From Lasioglossum baleicum (taxonomy: Eukaryota > Arthropoda > Insecta > Hymenoptera > Halictidae), in contig NC_134932.1 of the NCBI RefSeq assembly GCF_051020765.1, positions 3,472,001 to 3,536,000 on the forward strand: a stretch of DNA of 64,000 nt, given 5' to 3'. Made by a program: the position numbers and the translations under genes. The notes beneath the pieces are model-generated. The model worked only from the letters and a program-made list of their open reading frames with translations, had not been told where the DNA came from and ran no database searches. This document shows, one piece after another, positions 31,701 to 46,700 of the stretch (position 1 is its first letter; every line of letters begins with the position of its first letter).

Positions 31701-34700
31701 TCAGTGGAGGGTTTTGCCTCGAAGTTGATCCGCGAGCGGGGACAGCTTGATGATGTCGGTGTCAAGTTCGGCAGACGGTGTGTCATCCGAATCGATGAGA
31801 CTGGCGTTGTTGGATCCGGTCGACGAGGGTACCACGAGCTCGTCGAGGAAGTCAAAGGAGGCCACAGCTTCGCGTTCCTTGTCCCCGTATCGGACGAAGA
31901 AGTCGTCGCCTCGTCCGATGATCGACGGCCTTGAGGAGCCCCAAGCCGACGGGAGTCGCAGCACACGGTGTGCCTGGGCCGCCGATGCTGAGAAACCAAG
32001 CGCAGCGGGTCAACATGCCTCAGACCTCACTTGATCTCTTTTCTCTCTCTTCCTATACCGGCTCTAGCAGACACAGAGTAGCTCGGCTTAGCACTCTCAC
32101 ACGTATCACCGCCCCCTCTCTCTCTCCCTTTATCTCTCCCTCGCACGTCTCTGTCGTATATCATTTTTTTTTCGTTTACGTCTTCCGTTACTTTTGTTTT
32201 GTTCAACTACGTGTCCGTCTCTTTCTCCGCCCTCCGTCGACAGCGTCGTACAAGTAAGTGCCCGTCTCAGTTAACTTCTCTCGTCTACCCTCCCGCGCGC
32301 GGATCGAGACAGTTCGCATTGGCTGGCACTCGACCTCGTGTGTGCGCGACTAACATTTTATCAGTGGACTGCGAATCTTTGTGCTAATCCAACTGCGGTA
32401 GGACCTCGATTAACCGGATCCCGATCATAAACACATATGCGTTTAAATATGATTACATCATGAAGGGAAATAAATTTTCAAGAATAAACAATTTATTTTG
32501 TCCCTCTTAATTATGTCCCACGGGCCTCGATTATTCATCGGGCCTTAATTTATCCGGGCTGTTTGTCTCTCGATCAAGCCGGTTAATCGCGAGATACATA
32601 TGTATATGTATGCATATAGTAATAGAGCTGTTCAACTACCGTGTATTTGACGCGTATTTTTACGGGCTACGTCAAGTACCCGTATCGTCGTTATTCGCCG
32701 AAAACAGTGACAACGATCGATGGCAGATTACACATCGAGATTGAATAAAATACATAGAATGATGACCACGGTTTAATTGAAATGTCGCTGAACAGCACTA
32801 TAATAGAGGAATACCACCTATCGTCGAACGCGTAAAGATCCGCAGTCCAATTGGCTCTAACACGTTCGCTACCAGCATGAACTTTGCGATTTTATCAGCT
32901 CGAAGGAGTTATGAACGAAATGATCGATGACAGTGAGATCCAGGCTTGCCATATTCCGCGCGTGCCAGGCCCCTTACCGCTGCGCCCCTCGCCACGCTAC
33001 TACGCTGAGCTCGCCCCACTCTTCCCACTACACTGACACGTACCGCGTGGAGCAAGCTAAGTTAACGGTACGCGTCAGTGTTAGTGGGAAGAGTGGGGCG
33101 GGCTCAGCGTAGTAGCGTGGCGAGGTGGGGCCTGGTACCGCGCGGAATATGGCAAGCCTGGTGAGATCCTAGCTGTGTGATCCAGAACTATAAAAGTCTC
33201 CGAGTACTCGTGCAGCGACGAATTCACAGATAGAGAAATTATTAGATGATTGTAAAAGTTCGTGCCAATTTTCTACAATTGTCCCCGCAACGTTCTCTAC
33301 AAGCTGCTGCTGCTGGTCTCCTTTCTCGTAAAAACTGCGTGGTTCTTCTTCAAAGAAGGTCTTGAGGTCTCTGAAAATCGGGCGGGAACTTTTGCAATCG
33401 TCCAACACACTCTTTTATCTGTGTTAATCTGTATACAATAGCTAACCGTTCCCGTAACAGGATTGTAGCGATAACGAACGTGTTAAGGAAAAGGATTTGT
33501 GGATTACATTGCCTTTTCGGGTTGCGGGTTGATCGATGAGAGCAAATTTGTGTTACGGCCAATTGGCACGATGGAAAGAAATATTGACCATTCAAGGCTG
33601 ACGATGATGTTATTATTCGACTGTGGATTTTCATTTGGAATAAGAATTTTTACCATAAATCAGCAAGTTCCAAGTTGTAGTTCGCGAGCCAGGCAGGCGC
33701 GGATCCTTCCCCGCTTAGGTATTTCCCCCGCTCTTAGACTTGATCGTTGCCGCCCCCCGCTAACTCTACGTAGCTGTACGTAGCAGCGGGGAGAGGTTTG
33801 ACTAATGGTGGGTGGGGACCTTGCGGTTCTCGGAGGGGAACAAGTTGGAACTACCTGCGCCGTAAATGCTTGAAATCCGCGCGCAGTCTAGTTATTATCA
33901 TCGCGAAAATGGACCTTGAGGTGCCAATATCTAGCAAATAGTTCGAGCTAGAAGATTTTGTGTTGACACAGCTTAAGAGAAATAGCGAATAGTAGAGGAA
34001 TAATGAAGAGCAGCGAAAACAGTGTAACACGCGCGCGGTCGAGTACCCGCCAATGATAGATAGTACCAATCTTATATACGATACATATACGGTAGAATGA
34101 GAGAGAAAGTAACTGTGATGTATCCGACCCTTGACGCAATTCCTTAGCTCCTTGGAAACGTTGTCGACAACTAGTCCGTGCGCAACGGTACTGCTTGAAT
34201 TGTATTAATAAAAAGAAAACTTGACGGTAAAACAGAAGGTTAATCGAAGAAGTTTGCGTCGAACGAGTTGGACGATCGAAGGGGCTACGGAATTAGCATT
34301 GCGCGAAGGCGACCGACAGCGAATATCGTTCTAACGTCTTCCCATGTTACATAATAATCTGTTAGTAAGCCAATGGAAAATCCGTTGTAGCCGTACACAG
34401 TTCACGTTGGAATGTAGGTCCCGGCGCGGCGCGACGGAACGATTCCTCCCAACTGGCATGTCAGTTACAGAAACTGATCGTCACTAAGCCGAACTACGTA
34501 GCTTTTCTTGTGACAATCAAAGCACACCGCGTAGGAGCTACCATCTGAACAGAAAACGTGGAAAAGGCTATGTACAGCGAGGGCTACTCTAGCGTTCGTG
34601 TTTCTGTGGTGTATGTGTGGGTGTTGTGTGTGATTCGTTTCTCGTTGTGACTGTGTCTACGGTGTGTTACGGTGTGTTACGCGGTGTGTTACGGTGTTAA

Positions 34701-37700
34701 TTTGCAACGGTAGTAACGTGTTAACGCGTTAATGCGCAGAGCTCTACGCTAACATACGCATCCACGTTCTACGATCATTCGCGGTTCGCCAGATCATCTT
34801 TTCGTTCTTCCACAATTGCTTTCTATTATCTAATATTATATACTGAAGAAACAAGTATGATAGTACAATATAATTTGGATAGAGTTTCATTGAGCAAATT
34901 TTAAGGAATACGAAAACGGATCAGCGGGGTTCATTCAGCGAACCCAACGTGTCAAGTTCTCTGTACTCTGCTAGGACCGAAGAGATCGTTGCTTTCGGAC
35001 ACGCAATCCCGTTGTTGATTAAAATCATTCGAGCGTAGCGTATATTAGCGTGATCTTGTGATATTATTAGCGATGTTATTCCAAATGTAAGAAGCGGAAG
35101 CGAGTCTCTCATACTCCATTCACAAAACAAGATTGCGAGAAGATGTGTTGCCGTAGTACGCTGTACTCTACATATTTCTCAGAAGAGACCAGAGATAAGA
35201 GACAAGAAGCGTGAAATGAATGAGATCGACATTTATCACAACGTATGTAGATACAGAGTTGGTACGTTTGATTTATCGATTCGAGGATTAAGTTGACTCG
35301 AGAGATTTCGATGACAATATCGTGTCTCGTAAGTAGATACCGACGAACACATCTCGACAAAAGTGTTAAGCGGAAAGTACGCGCGGTGGTAATTAGAGGG
35401 GAATATCATAGAGTGGTGTGCAAGATTGGATGGAAGAGTGGATATGCCCTCGAGAAGAGAGGATCGAGAGAGTTAATAAATACCTTTCTTTTGACGTCGG
35501 TGTCGGTGCAATCTGTGCAAGTGACGGTAATCCGGTGGTTCATCCCCCGAGTCACTTCCGGCTGATCCGCTGCTCGATGCCGCTGAAGAACTTTCGCTGC
35601 TTGCTAGCATCACGTCTAGAAGATTGGCTCTTGCCTGGGAATACAAAAGTTGATCGATGATAACGCTCTGTCTGTCCCACGAAATTGAATAGAACAACAC
35701 AGTAGCAAGTAATATCCAAGTACAAAAGTAGCTTACTTTTGGGTCGGTGAAGTCAATGTCTCGTTCAACGTGAACCCATCCAGTTGGACAGCAGCAAGCA
35801 AGGTCCAATTTCTCTAGCGGCACCTGGCTATCTTGCATCAGGGTCTCCTCGCCTTTCCTGATCATTCGATTCAGTTCGTCTATCACGTCTTTCGACGTGG
35901 CGCGTTCGTGGAAGCTCAGCGATCGATTCCTGCCTTCGATCAATAGCGGTGCTCTCGCTGGACTGACCTGGTCGTCGGAAAATTCTTTGTGTCACAATAT
36001 AACCTCTCCTCCACACTTTACGATCAGCAAGTCTTTAAAATTTAAACAATTTGAAATCGAATTTCTTCCAACTTCGAATGGCATGGGAATGGGGCTCTAC
36101 ATATAATTTCATTTGAATGAAACATGCTGCCGCGGCTAGGAAAAAACTTACAACCGTGCTAGGTGTAGAGGAAGTGGCTGCCTCCTCGTCTTCTTCGGGG
36201 ACAGCGCCTAATTCTGATGGCGCGACCGTGGTGTAAGAAACGCCGCCGTTACAAGCCACTGCACTGATTATTCTCTCCTCGGGTGCCAGAGACGGCACAG
36301 ATATCTGATCAAGTAGATCATCGTTACTGCTGCTCGTTTCAGCCGCGTTCTCTCCGTGATTGTTCTCCTCATCGACGACGGACGTCTCGATATCGGCGCA
36401 TATCGCTTCCGTTCCGCAGTCCTCCTTGCTTCTAGCTTCGTCCAGAACTGCAAAAGTAAATCATTTCTTATACTAAATCTCTTTCACACTGTACTGTACT
36501 ATTACTATTTTACTACCCAGTCCCCCCTTCTGTCTGTAGTATTTTACTTTTTTTTTATCGCAATTCGTGAAAGGATGTATCAGACCATTCTCTATTAACC
36601 TACAGTTCATCGTGTTGTATGAATAGGGAGCTTGAAATTCGATTAGAACTAGAACGAATACGAAGCAAAGAAAACGCGAACCATCCGTCGTCGAAGACGC
36701 GTTGTTCTGCTCCAAGAGGTTGCTGCTAGGCAGCTCGGCTAGATACATTTGCTGTTCGGCGATGAAGGACAGAACGCTCTGCAGAGCTTGATCTCGGTCC
36801 GGTGGCGGTCTTCCGCTTCTCGACGAAGTACTGGCCAAGCTCTTCGTGCTCTCAAACTTCACCAGCCTGTAGAAGTCTCTGGTGAAGTCCGTGCCAATGG
36901 AGGGAGATTCTGGGTCGTCGCTGCAGCCGGACAACGCCGCGGATGATCTTTTGCTCGAGTTCTCGAGCGCCCCATCTTCGCTGCTCCACGAAGCTCCGGG
37001 ACTTGTGGCGTATGGCCACGATCCGGTCGTTCTGGCATCCATTAGAAGCGCAACCTGCACAACCGAAACCGAAACTCTCATTATAATTATCAAGCTGAAG
37101 CTGCTTGATGTCCCTATGCTCGAGTTGTGCTCGAGCGAACAAGAGCTTCCGCGGATGTTCCTGGAGAAATCAAGTTTCTATCCAATTTTCAATTTCGTGG
37201 GATATCGTGACTGCGTAGCCACCAGCAGTCCGTGCAGTCCTTTTCTGAGCTGAAATGGATCGTTGCGCGCGTTGAAGAGGAACGAGGGAAGTAATATTTA
37301 GAAGGAGGGGGGGGGGGGACAGTGTCTGGCGTAATATCAATTGGGTTCAGTTTATTTTTTTTCTCGTCTAACAACATACCAATTCTCCTCCCGTTCTATC
37401 AGCAAGGTAACTGGCGCCATTCCATAAGCATTCGTTCGCGTCCTCTTCCAATTCCAAGGGATTATGCTCCTTGATTGCCGGGAGGGCGGGGGTGGTGGTG
37501 GTAGCCGGCTCCTTCCATACCATGGATTCATTTTGAACAAGGTCCTCGGTGGACAACGAGAAACTCCAATCTTCCAGTTCTGCTCTGTCGTATTCCAACT
37601 CGAGGAGATCTCGATGTTGTTGAGCACTCCTGCTGTCGTCCAACCTGAAATTTATCTTGCCGTTTAATCGCCGCCCCGCGATCGTGTTCTTTCTTTAAAT

Positions 37701-40700
37701 TGAACACGCTAACGGCCGTGGCCGTTTTATCCGGCGAATTCAATTTCATTCGCTCTTATCTACCGTACACAAATTGCATTGATACCGCGCGCGAGTACAT
37801 TTCAAGGGATTCAGAAATTATTCGTGAACGCCTGCTTACAGCTCGAGAGATTAGATCGCGACGTGGAAAAGCTACTCTGTACAGGGTGTTCGCGCTATCG
37901 CTAGCCAGCGTTTTTCTTCTACATAGTACCCAAATATTAGAAAAAAATGACCTTGCATGACCTTGAAGGTCACTGTGCAGTATACGCGGATATGAATTTG
38001 TCTAGGCTCTAGACACTCTAGACACACGCTTTCATGCGATAGAAAAAGATATTACAGCATTCCACTTAAAAAAAATTCAAGGTCACCTTCGTATCTAACA
38101 AAATAGTGTAAACACAAAAAATTTACATACCCCATAGTGTTGCGCATAGAAAACAGTACTACTTTTTCCTCTTCCATTTTTTTTTCTAATATTTACTATT
38201 TACTATTTACAAGAAAAACGCTGGCGTATAGCCGAATGTGTATTTCAGTATTTCATCGGCGATTCAAGGTTGTTAACCCCGTTTATACTTAACCCTTTAC
38301 GCTCGCCGAGGGCGCTTTAAGTTATTAACCATTATGCTTATTAACCCTTTACGCCCTGACGATGCTGTAAAAGCGCCGCGCTCTCGTTAGGACGTTATTA
38401 TTACAGGAAGAAGGAGCCAGAGAAAAATTTCCATCATCCTCGGGAGGACTCCTTCAGATCAAAATACAGTAATACATAATCACTATTTTAATTATTTCCC
38501 CCGAGTCTCGATTATCCATCGGGCCTTATTAACCCCTTAACCCTTAGCACTCGAGTGAGGCGACTCTGAGGCACAGCTAAATATTGCTATACAGGGTGTC
38601 TGAAAATTCCTTCAAATTGCAACAAATTTGAAGCAACATTTTCCCGTTGCAAAAATGGTGTCCGCGGCTTTGTTACGGAGTTATTAACGAAAAACACGGA
38701 CCAATCAGAGCGCGGTCTAGACGCGTGTTGGCACAGTCGTAATTATTAAATTCAAAATCATTATTAAATTTATTATCAAGTTATTTTATATCAAATAATG
38801 AATACTAAACATTCGAGTATTGATTTGAAAATTAAGAAAATCATAAAAACAAAGGACCTGTTCTAGGTCGGAAGAAATGTTTAATTTTCGAGTTAACATA
38901 GGTCCGAGTAGCAAGGGGTTAATTTATCCGGGCTGTTTGTCTCCCGATCAAGCCGGTTAATCGAGATCCTGCCGCGTAGTATGAAAGTCGATTGATGCCG
39001 AAGGCTTGATCCAACTATAATCCAACTATAGAAGTTACCTGAGCCATTGTTGCACGTACTCGGCATCCCACCCTTCCTCCTCTACCAAGAGGAGGGACGA
39101 CGAGCCCATAGGACTCGGCAGCTTGTACGGTGTAAAATTGGTCGTCGTGGTTAGCTTCAGGCACAGATGACTGTCGGAAAAGCTGCGCATCACGTGTTGA
39201 TACGGTAGCAAATCTTTGGTCGGCGGATAGCTGTGGCGCGGGTTGATTCCCACGGTGAGGTTCAATGGTAGGAAGAGGACATCCGGATCGCCAGTGTCGA
39301 GCGTGACTAGCCGTGCATCTGGCGAAACATCCGCCTCGGTTTCATCGGTCGCTTCCTTAAGATCCTCCAACCCTCGGGAGGGTTCTTGCCGGGCACCCTC
39401 GCCCTGCACGTCGCTGGACATCGTCGAGTAACCCTCGTCCCTGTTTCCGCTCTCCGGACTCTCGCTACCTTCCTCCTCCGCCGACGGTTTCTGGGCTGCA
39501 TCGTTAAAGGATAGTGAATTTTAAATTATCTTTAATTTTTTCATGTAATTTTATACTAATATAACCACTTCTCTCTGTGTACGAGGTGGAAATGCAAATG
39601 AAAAATCAATAAAATCTCACAAGTAAATACTTATGCAGACAGTTTTTCTTCGATTCATTTTGCTCAAAAAATGTATGAGGTCCTATTCGTTGCATTATTA
39701 AATTTCCATTCGATAAATTACTAAACTTATTTATCATACATATACAATTAATAAACTACTGAAAGTATTGTACGAGGTATTACATATGAGTTTTTTGTAT
39801 TTTATATCGATAAAATGAAGGAAATCATATACATATTTAGGGAAATACGCGTATTTTAGGCCGGAAGAAAAATTCGGTTATCGAATCAGCAGATAGCTCC
39901 GAGCACAAAGGGTTAATGCTTATTTCAGGCCGGCAAATGATATAAAAATATTCGCTATCGCACCCAATGGTCGGTTTCTTCGACACTTGGTGGTGGCCGC
40001 CATCACGGGAATTTGTAAATTGAGGGACCGTGGCCTGGCTAAAGGGACCCAAGCAGGATCTAAACCGAGAGCAGCAACCACAGCAGCCGGTCCAGCTTCC
40101 AGAATCCCTTGTATCAGCTCTGACGGTGTTCCAGGAGTCGCAGCTTGTGCCAGTAACCCGGACAACGCTCGATTTTGAGCTTCGAGCTCGCGAATACGCC
40201 TCTGCAATGCTCCAATTTCTTCCCTGAGACCCTAAGCACGAAACGAATACACAATCATCAGCACATTTTCCTAGCTTGGCCAACTTGACGCGAACAATAG
40301 AAAGCGCGATAGCAGACAAAAAGGGAGACCGGCGGCGGAGGTTTGCTGGATTCTATTGCGCGCAAAAGCATTTGTTACGCATTAGACTAACGCTACACAC
40401 GTTATATAGATACTCTACATAGACTACTACTGCGGAACGAAACACGTTGACTAATTTTAGTTGGTAGAAAGACGTATGTCACAGAGAGTTCCAACTAATA
40501 ATTCTGACGTTTATTATATTATTTTGAAGCAATGCTGGTTCCTTTAGTGATGTATATGTATACAGAGTTGGGAAACAATTTTATTGAAATCAAAGTTTCG
40601 AATCAAGTGGTTTTATTCGTGCAATTATTCGTGGAAAGTCTTGGAATAAATCCTTGGAATAATTTTCTGGTAAGTCGACGAAGGCGTCGATAGCCGACAG

Positions 40701-43700
40701 ATTCAATTATTCCAAGGATTTATTCCAAGACCTTCCGCGAATAATTGTACAAATTCGAAACCACCACATTCGAAATTTTGATTTACATGAAATTGTTGCC
40801 CAACTCTATGTATATACGATATATGTACAATAGCTGTGCGTAATCGGTACGATTGTTGTATGCGACATAGATTCGTAGCTTTACGATGTTCCAGCACAGC
40901 AGATGCGGGTGGATTAAACGGGATCGATGACGACGATGATCGGTCGATGACATTCAACCCTGTGGTACGCTCGTAAAAATATCTATTAAAAGTCGTGTAA
41001 TCGTTGTATTATTTGTGGAAGAATGCGAAAACGTGTAGGGTACGAATAAAAAATTTAACGCAATGCGGGCGTTCGATATGTAAATGTTAATCTTTAACTA
41101 ATACTTGACGATATGTTTTTAGGACCTGTGTTAATTCTACAAGGCCTTTTAAGTGTCGGACCTTTTTTTTATCACTCTGCACACGTCCTTGGAATGCAAT
41201 CCTATATTGGAGAATTGATGCTTGGTGGTAGTAGATGTAGGGTTACAATCAGGGTTTACAGATTTACAGTATGGTTACAAGTTCCAAAAGAGAGAAACGT
41301 GAAAGATTACCGTATAAATTCTCTGTTTAATTAAATCGTTTTTGAGATAGACGCGGCGGCGGCGGCGGAAATAGAGAAGAAGGAGAAAAGAGAAAAGAGA
41401 AAAGAGAAGACGAGGACGTGGTAACACGAGAGCATAGCAATGAACCTTTTGGGATAGAAGGGCGCGGACCACCTGGTTGGCGACGTCGTCCAGGCACCGC
41501 TCGTATTGCCGCCGTTGAGCGTCGGCGTCCCGTGCCAAAGCGGCGTGTTCCGTCTCCAAGGTCGCCAGACGTGCCACCAGTGCAGCATGCACTTCACCAG
41601 CACATGCAGCCTCCAAACCACGCAGCTGACCCCTCATCGACTCGTTCTCTAGCTGCAACTTCGAGATCTGCGCTTGGTACTGGTGCACGCGTGCCTGTTT
41701 GCAAACAGAGAGTTTCATTCATTATCCCCATTCTGTTCGGTCATTATCGCGTAGACACTACAAGAAATCGAAGAATGCACGGGAAAATCAATATTGTGGG
41801 CGATTGTGTTCATACTTAATTTCAATATTATCATTCAATTCTCAAAGCCTGATACAACATAAGAAAATATTAAAAAATAAAATGGATAACATTTTCCGCT
41901 TGAAACGCTGTATCTGCTCGGAAAGTTATCTGGAAGATCTAATATTTTGAATTTCGAGGTTTCAAAGGGTTCTCACCACAGTTCGGAGAGACGAAGATTT
42001 ACTGTTGAAATTTAAAAATTGAAGCGGCGCGACGCGGCGTCTTTCGAGAGGATCGAGATTTCATCATAGCTGGATGTAGTTCTTTTGCAAGCGTGCTCGC
42101 TGCAACGCGTAGCAGGAGTTAATAACACGACCGAGCGTTATTAGCAGAAAGGCGTTTAACGTTAAATTAGGGCTGCGGAGACCTGTCGGAGACAGGGGTG
42201 CTAATAGAGGGTGCGTGTGTCTGATTTATAACAGTCGTGCCAGCCAGGCGGCCCTTGCTAATGTCTACACCCCCTTCTTCCGAAAGTGAAGGGAGGCCAA
42301 CGATTTTCTGTCATCCCGCACGCGGGGGAAAATAAAAATACAAACTGGCCGCTTCTTGGAATTCTCCCCGCGCGGCACATCTGACTCCACTCGATGCCAT
42401 TTCTCTCTCTCTCTCTCCCTCAGATTCTCTCCATCTCTAATACATACTCTCTGCCTCTCTCGCTCTTTGCTCCACCCGAGTCTCCCACTGGTGGTAATTT
42501 ATCGTCGCGCTCCGACGGGAGACAGACTGCCGCTTCCGCGCCTCTAAATTGCACGCATCGACCTCGTGAAATTTCTAATCTAATTTTGAAGCGGTGTCAC
42601 CGCGCGGCGGTTAACGGCTTGAGAAAGCGCCAGGATCTCGGAGAACCTACAGCGTGACAGCTTGAGATGCATCGAACCACGAAGACGTATTTGCACTCGG
42701 CGCGCGGCGCGGCGCGGCGCGGCGGCGAGGGAATGATAGACGGCGGAATAAGGGCTGAAAACGCGGGGCTTAATTCTGGAACGGGCGGATATTTGTGCAA
42801 TATAAAAATTGTCTGCTCGCGATCGCGAGACATGGTGAAAAGATAATATTTTGTTTATGCACAGGAGCGTTTAAACATTATACACTACCGCTCATGGAAG
42901 TATGAACACTTGAAAATTAAGAAAAAAATTAGAACAGAAAATGTTTCAAGTGTCCATACTTCCATGAGCTGTAGTGTACAGTCGCCGCGAGAAATAAGTT
43001 GACACGCAATTTTCAGGGTATTCTGTTATAACATGTTTATACGACAAGTGTTAATTAATGATTTATTTGTTGTTTATTCAATGTTGAACAATATCCTACA
43101 TATAATATCACGTTCAATTACAAAAACATTGCTTTATAGTGCCGAAAACTAGAAAACTCACACCCCCGCTGAAAGGTCACAAATATTTAACAGAAGAATA
43201 AGAGGAGATTCTTTTTAAGAAAAATTGTTCTTGATTTCAACATTTCTGCGGAAGGTGCAAGGAAAATAGTACACACAGATTAGAACAGAATGGAACTGCA
43301 GAAAATCAAGCAAACTCTGGACGTCCGCGGAAGACAACTCGCAAACAGGATCGGGTGATTTTACGAGAAGCGAAGGAAAACCCCTTTGTTTCGACCAAAC
43401 AGTTTTGAAATCTGACAATTAAATCTACCAATTCGAAAAACACAAATTCGCGCACGCGTAAAAGAAACAGGATTCGCGCAGGACGAATATCAAGAAAACG
43501 ACCATTCATATCCGGAAATTAATGCTTAGAAACGTTTTGCGTTCGCGAAACAGTTTACAAACAAATCACCAGATTTCTTGAAGAAGGTTATCGACAATTT
43601 AGCGACGAGTCGAAAACTTGGATGTTGTTATTAGAAGAAAATATGTACGGAGAGAGCAAGGTGAATGCTTCAAATCAACGATGATAACGCCTACAACAGT

Positions 43701-46700
43701 AAAGCATGGTGGTGGTGTTGTTTTTTTACAAATGGTTTTAGCAATTTACATTTTATAGACGGGATATTAACAGGAGCAAGGTGCAGCAGAATTTACAAGA
43801 TTCAATAATAAAAATGAACACATCCCCGGTGATTATATCTTCCAGCAAGATAACGAGCCCAAACTCCAAACATAAATGCAAACTAGCGACGAAACATTTC
43901 AGTGAAAATGATATTCAATTGTTATCAAGTGTCAATACCATGGTCCCCTCAAAGTCCCGATTTGAATTTAATAGAATTACCTGTGGGATCACTTACAGTG
44001 ATCCGAGTGTAAGTGAAAAATTTCGGAATAATAAATCAGTTTTTAAACAAGCACTACACACTGAGTGTGCGGTTGGAATAGTATTGACGAAAATGTTATA
44101 AATAAATTGTTTCAAGTATGCCTAGAAGACTTGAAGAGATCATCTGACACAAACAAAGGGTATCAAACTTAATATTGATTATGTCGTGTTTTATTGTTAA
44201 GACTACACTCAATTACGAATTTTCAATGGTGTCAAAATGTCAACATACTTTCTGCAATCGATAAAAAAGTTATTTAATTTATTCTGTCATTATTTGTATA
44301 AACTTTATGTCATCTTTGGTGCTGCACATACTAGTTTGTGCTATATTAAATAACATATATTACATATTAATATAGTATATTTTCGATTAATTCCTAAATT
44401 ATTGATTTTAAATAGAAAATATGCATTTTTGAGACGTGTCAACATACTTTCCGCGGCGGCGACGACTGTATATCTAAAAATTGCAATGGAAACCGAAAGA
44501 AAATTAGCCGGCGACGATTGTTTCGCGACACGAAGCCCAGCCCGGTAGAAGTTATATCGAGGAGCTAATGGAAATGTCATAGCGAAACGTTAGTGCTGTC
44601 ATTGATCGGATAGGTTCGTATACCTCTCGCGATTTGTTTAATTGTATCGAGATCGAGTGTCCAAGGATTGGTTGTTCGACGAGAGCAAACGAAACAGAAA
44701 TTGTATTATTCGATACACGGTGCATCGAAGGGCCGTCGCGTCGACCGGTGGCGTTCAAGAAGACCATTGTCTAGCCTTGTGTCGCTGCCAGGAACAATCG
44801 TGCATGACAACTCGCACGCGAGACACAATAACGGGCCAGCGGCCCGTACCGGAACGGAACGGTTGTTATTGGACGAAGGGGAGAAGCTTTTTACGGCGGC
44901 GGTGTCATCGTGCGTCCCTGAGTAGAAAAACGAAAACGGCCGCCGACAATAACGAAACGCTCGGTCGTTTTGGATCGGCATGTGAGAGGATCCGGAGGGA
45001 GCCTCGTTATCTGCCCGTGCTTGTTATCAGAACTACACAATTAGGTTGTCCCAAAAGTTCGTTTCGTTGTCGATTAATGTGCTCGGTGCAAATAGTTCGA
45101 GTATTATAGTTTCTAAGAAAACCAATGGCATGGTTAAGATTTGGGAAGCTTAAGGAATAATAAAACATTAACGAGAGCAGAAGATTGTGTTGTTTGTGTA
45201 GGCTGATGTTGAATCTAACAATATTGGATGTGCACGTGGTGAAAGAAACTTTTAGGACAAAACGTTTCTTCGTTGCGACTGTAAAGAAAATAATACGGCA
45301 TGGGGTAACATAAAGTTCTGTTCAATCGAACGTAACGATTACACAGACAGACAGAATTCCGTATCCTCCTCCTGTTCCTCATAACCAGACTGCGGATCGT
45401 TATGCGAGACAAAAATTGCTTGCACCAATTGCAAGTAACCACATAATAAACCACATAAACAGTTTTAGCCTGCTTGAATCATTTCAACAAGCTGAGAAAA
45501 ATAGATTTGCAATCTGAAATCAATGTAACCTTTCTACTGGTTTTGCAAATTGCACTCACTCGTGTTTTCCATAAATCCGCATATAATCCGCCCGGTCTAC
45601 TGACTGTACAGCGGAGGGGGTGAGTTTGAAGGGTAACGCGTTGTGTCCCCTACGTAATACAGAACGCGTCCCTCTGTCACGGGCTTTTTGGAGAGCGCTG
45701 TACACGTTCCCAGCGAGTACAACAATTTCCAGTTCATATTGCGGGCCGGCTCGCAATAACCGACGATACGCGCTGCTGGTCCACGGTATTTGCCAACGGC
45801 CAATATTCCTGTGACTTAACAAAGTAACGCGGAGCAGCGGCCATGGCGCGACTGCGACTGCGACGCTTTGCCGCAATGAAAAGGGAGGAACAGTAAACGC
45901 TCGGCATTTACCGCGAGAACCCTTAGAATGTACGCACTATCTCGTTCACGGCCGGTTTGCTTCTAAAAGAGTCGTAGATTCAGGGACGAGGGGTGTGCAT
46001 CACTGCCCCCACGAAATACCGTTTATTATCGATCGTCGCTCGATCCCCCTCCCCCAACCCCGGTTCAATGTCGGCGTCGCGTCGGCCCCACCGATATACA
46101 GCCAGAACCCCTGAAAATCCCTCTATCGGCTACGAGGAACCGAACACACGCCTGCCAAGAGCGTTCTCTCTAGCCGTTCGATTTTACTTTCGAAGCGAAC
46201 AACATTTCTCCTACGCCGCGCCGCGTCACACGCTCGACCGCCATTTCCCACCAGCATCAAACCCCCCCCCCCCCTCGACAGAACCTTCTGTTCTGAATGG
46301 CTGCCGATTTTCTGTCGGAAAGTGACCTCGCAACTGCGCTCGATAATTCTATCCTCTGGCAGCTGCTCTCGACTCCGATGGCCGGTGGTATAATCGATCC
46401 CTGCACGCGATTTTTCAATTACTACGATACACTCTGGGCCCAGCAACGAAGCCGATCTTTGCCGAATCGGTTTTTTCTTACTCGGTTGGTCGCGGGGCCA
46501 ACTTGTGAAACTTGTCGTCGTCGGTACCCTCGTCTATCTTTTTACCTCGAAGCATTTTTTCGAACAGCTCTATTGCAGAAAATCTAAAGTCACCGAAATT
46601 GGCGATGACGAACACAAAAAGTTGGAAAGTTTCGAAACTTTCTTGGACAAAATTGAAGAATCTTTTTTCAACCGCGAACGTAATCTTAGATAACATTTGA

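Noticed and set aside
31487..31999. Long minus-strand frame of 170 codons over the last NCKAP5-like exon
   Set aside because: The adjacent frame continues exactly in phase from the preceding exon and ends at 31701; the longer frame is an overlapping shadow.
44642..45109. 155-codon plus-strand frame
   Set aside because: Arg/Cys-rich composition typical of chance frames, no homology recognised, and it runs into a mariner remnant.
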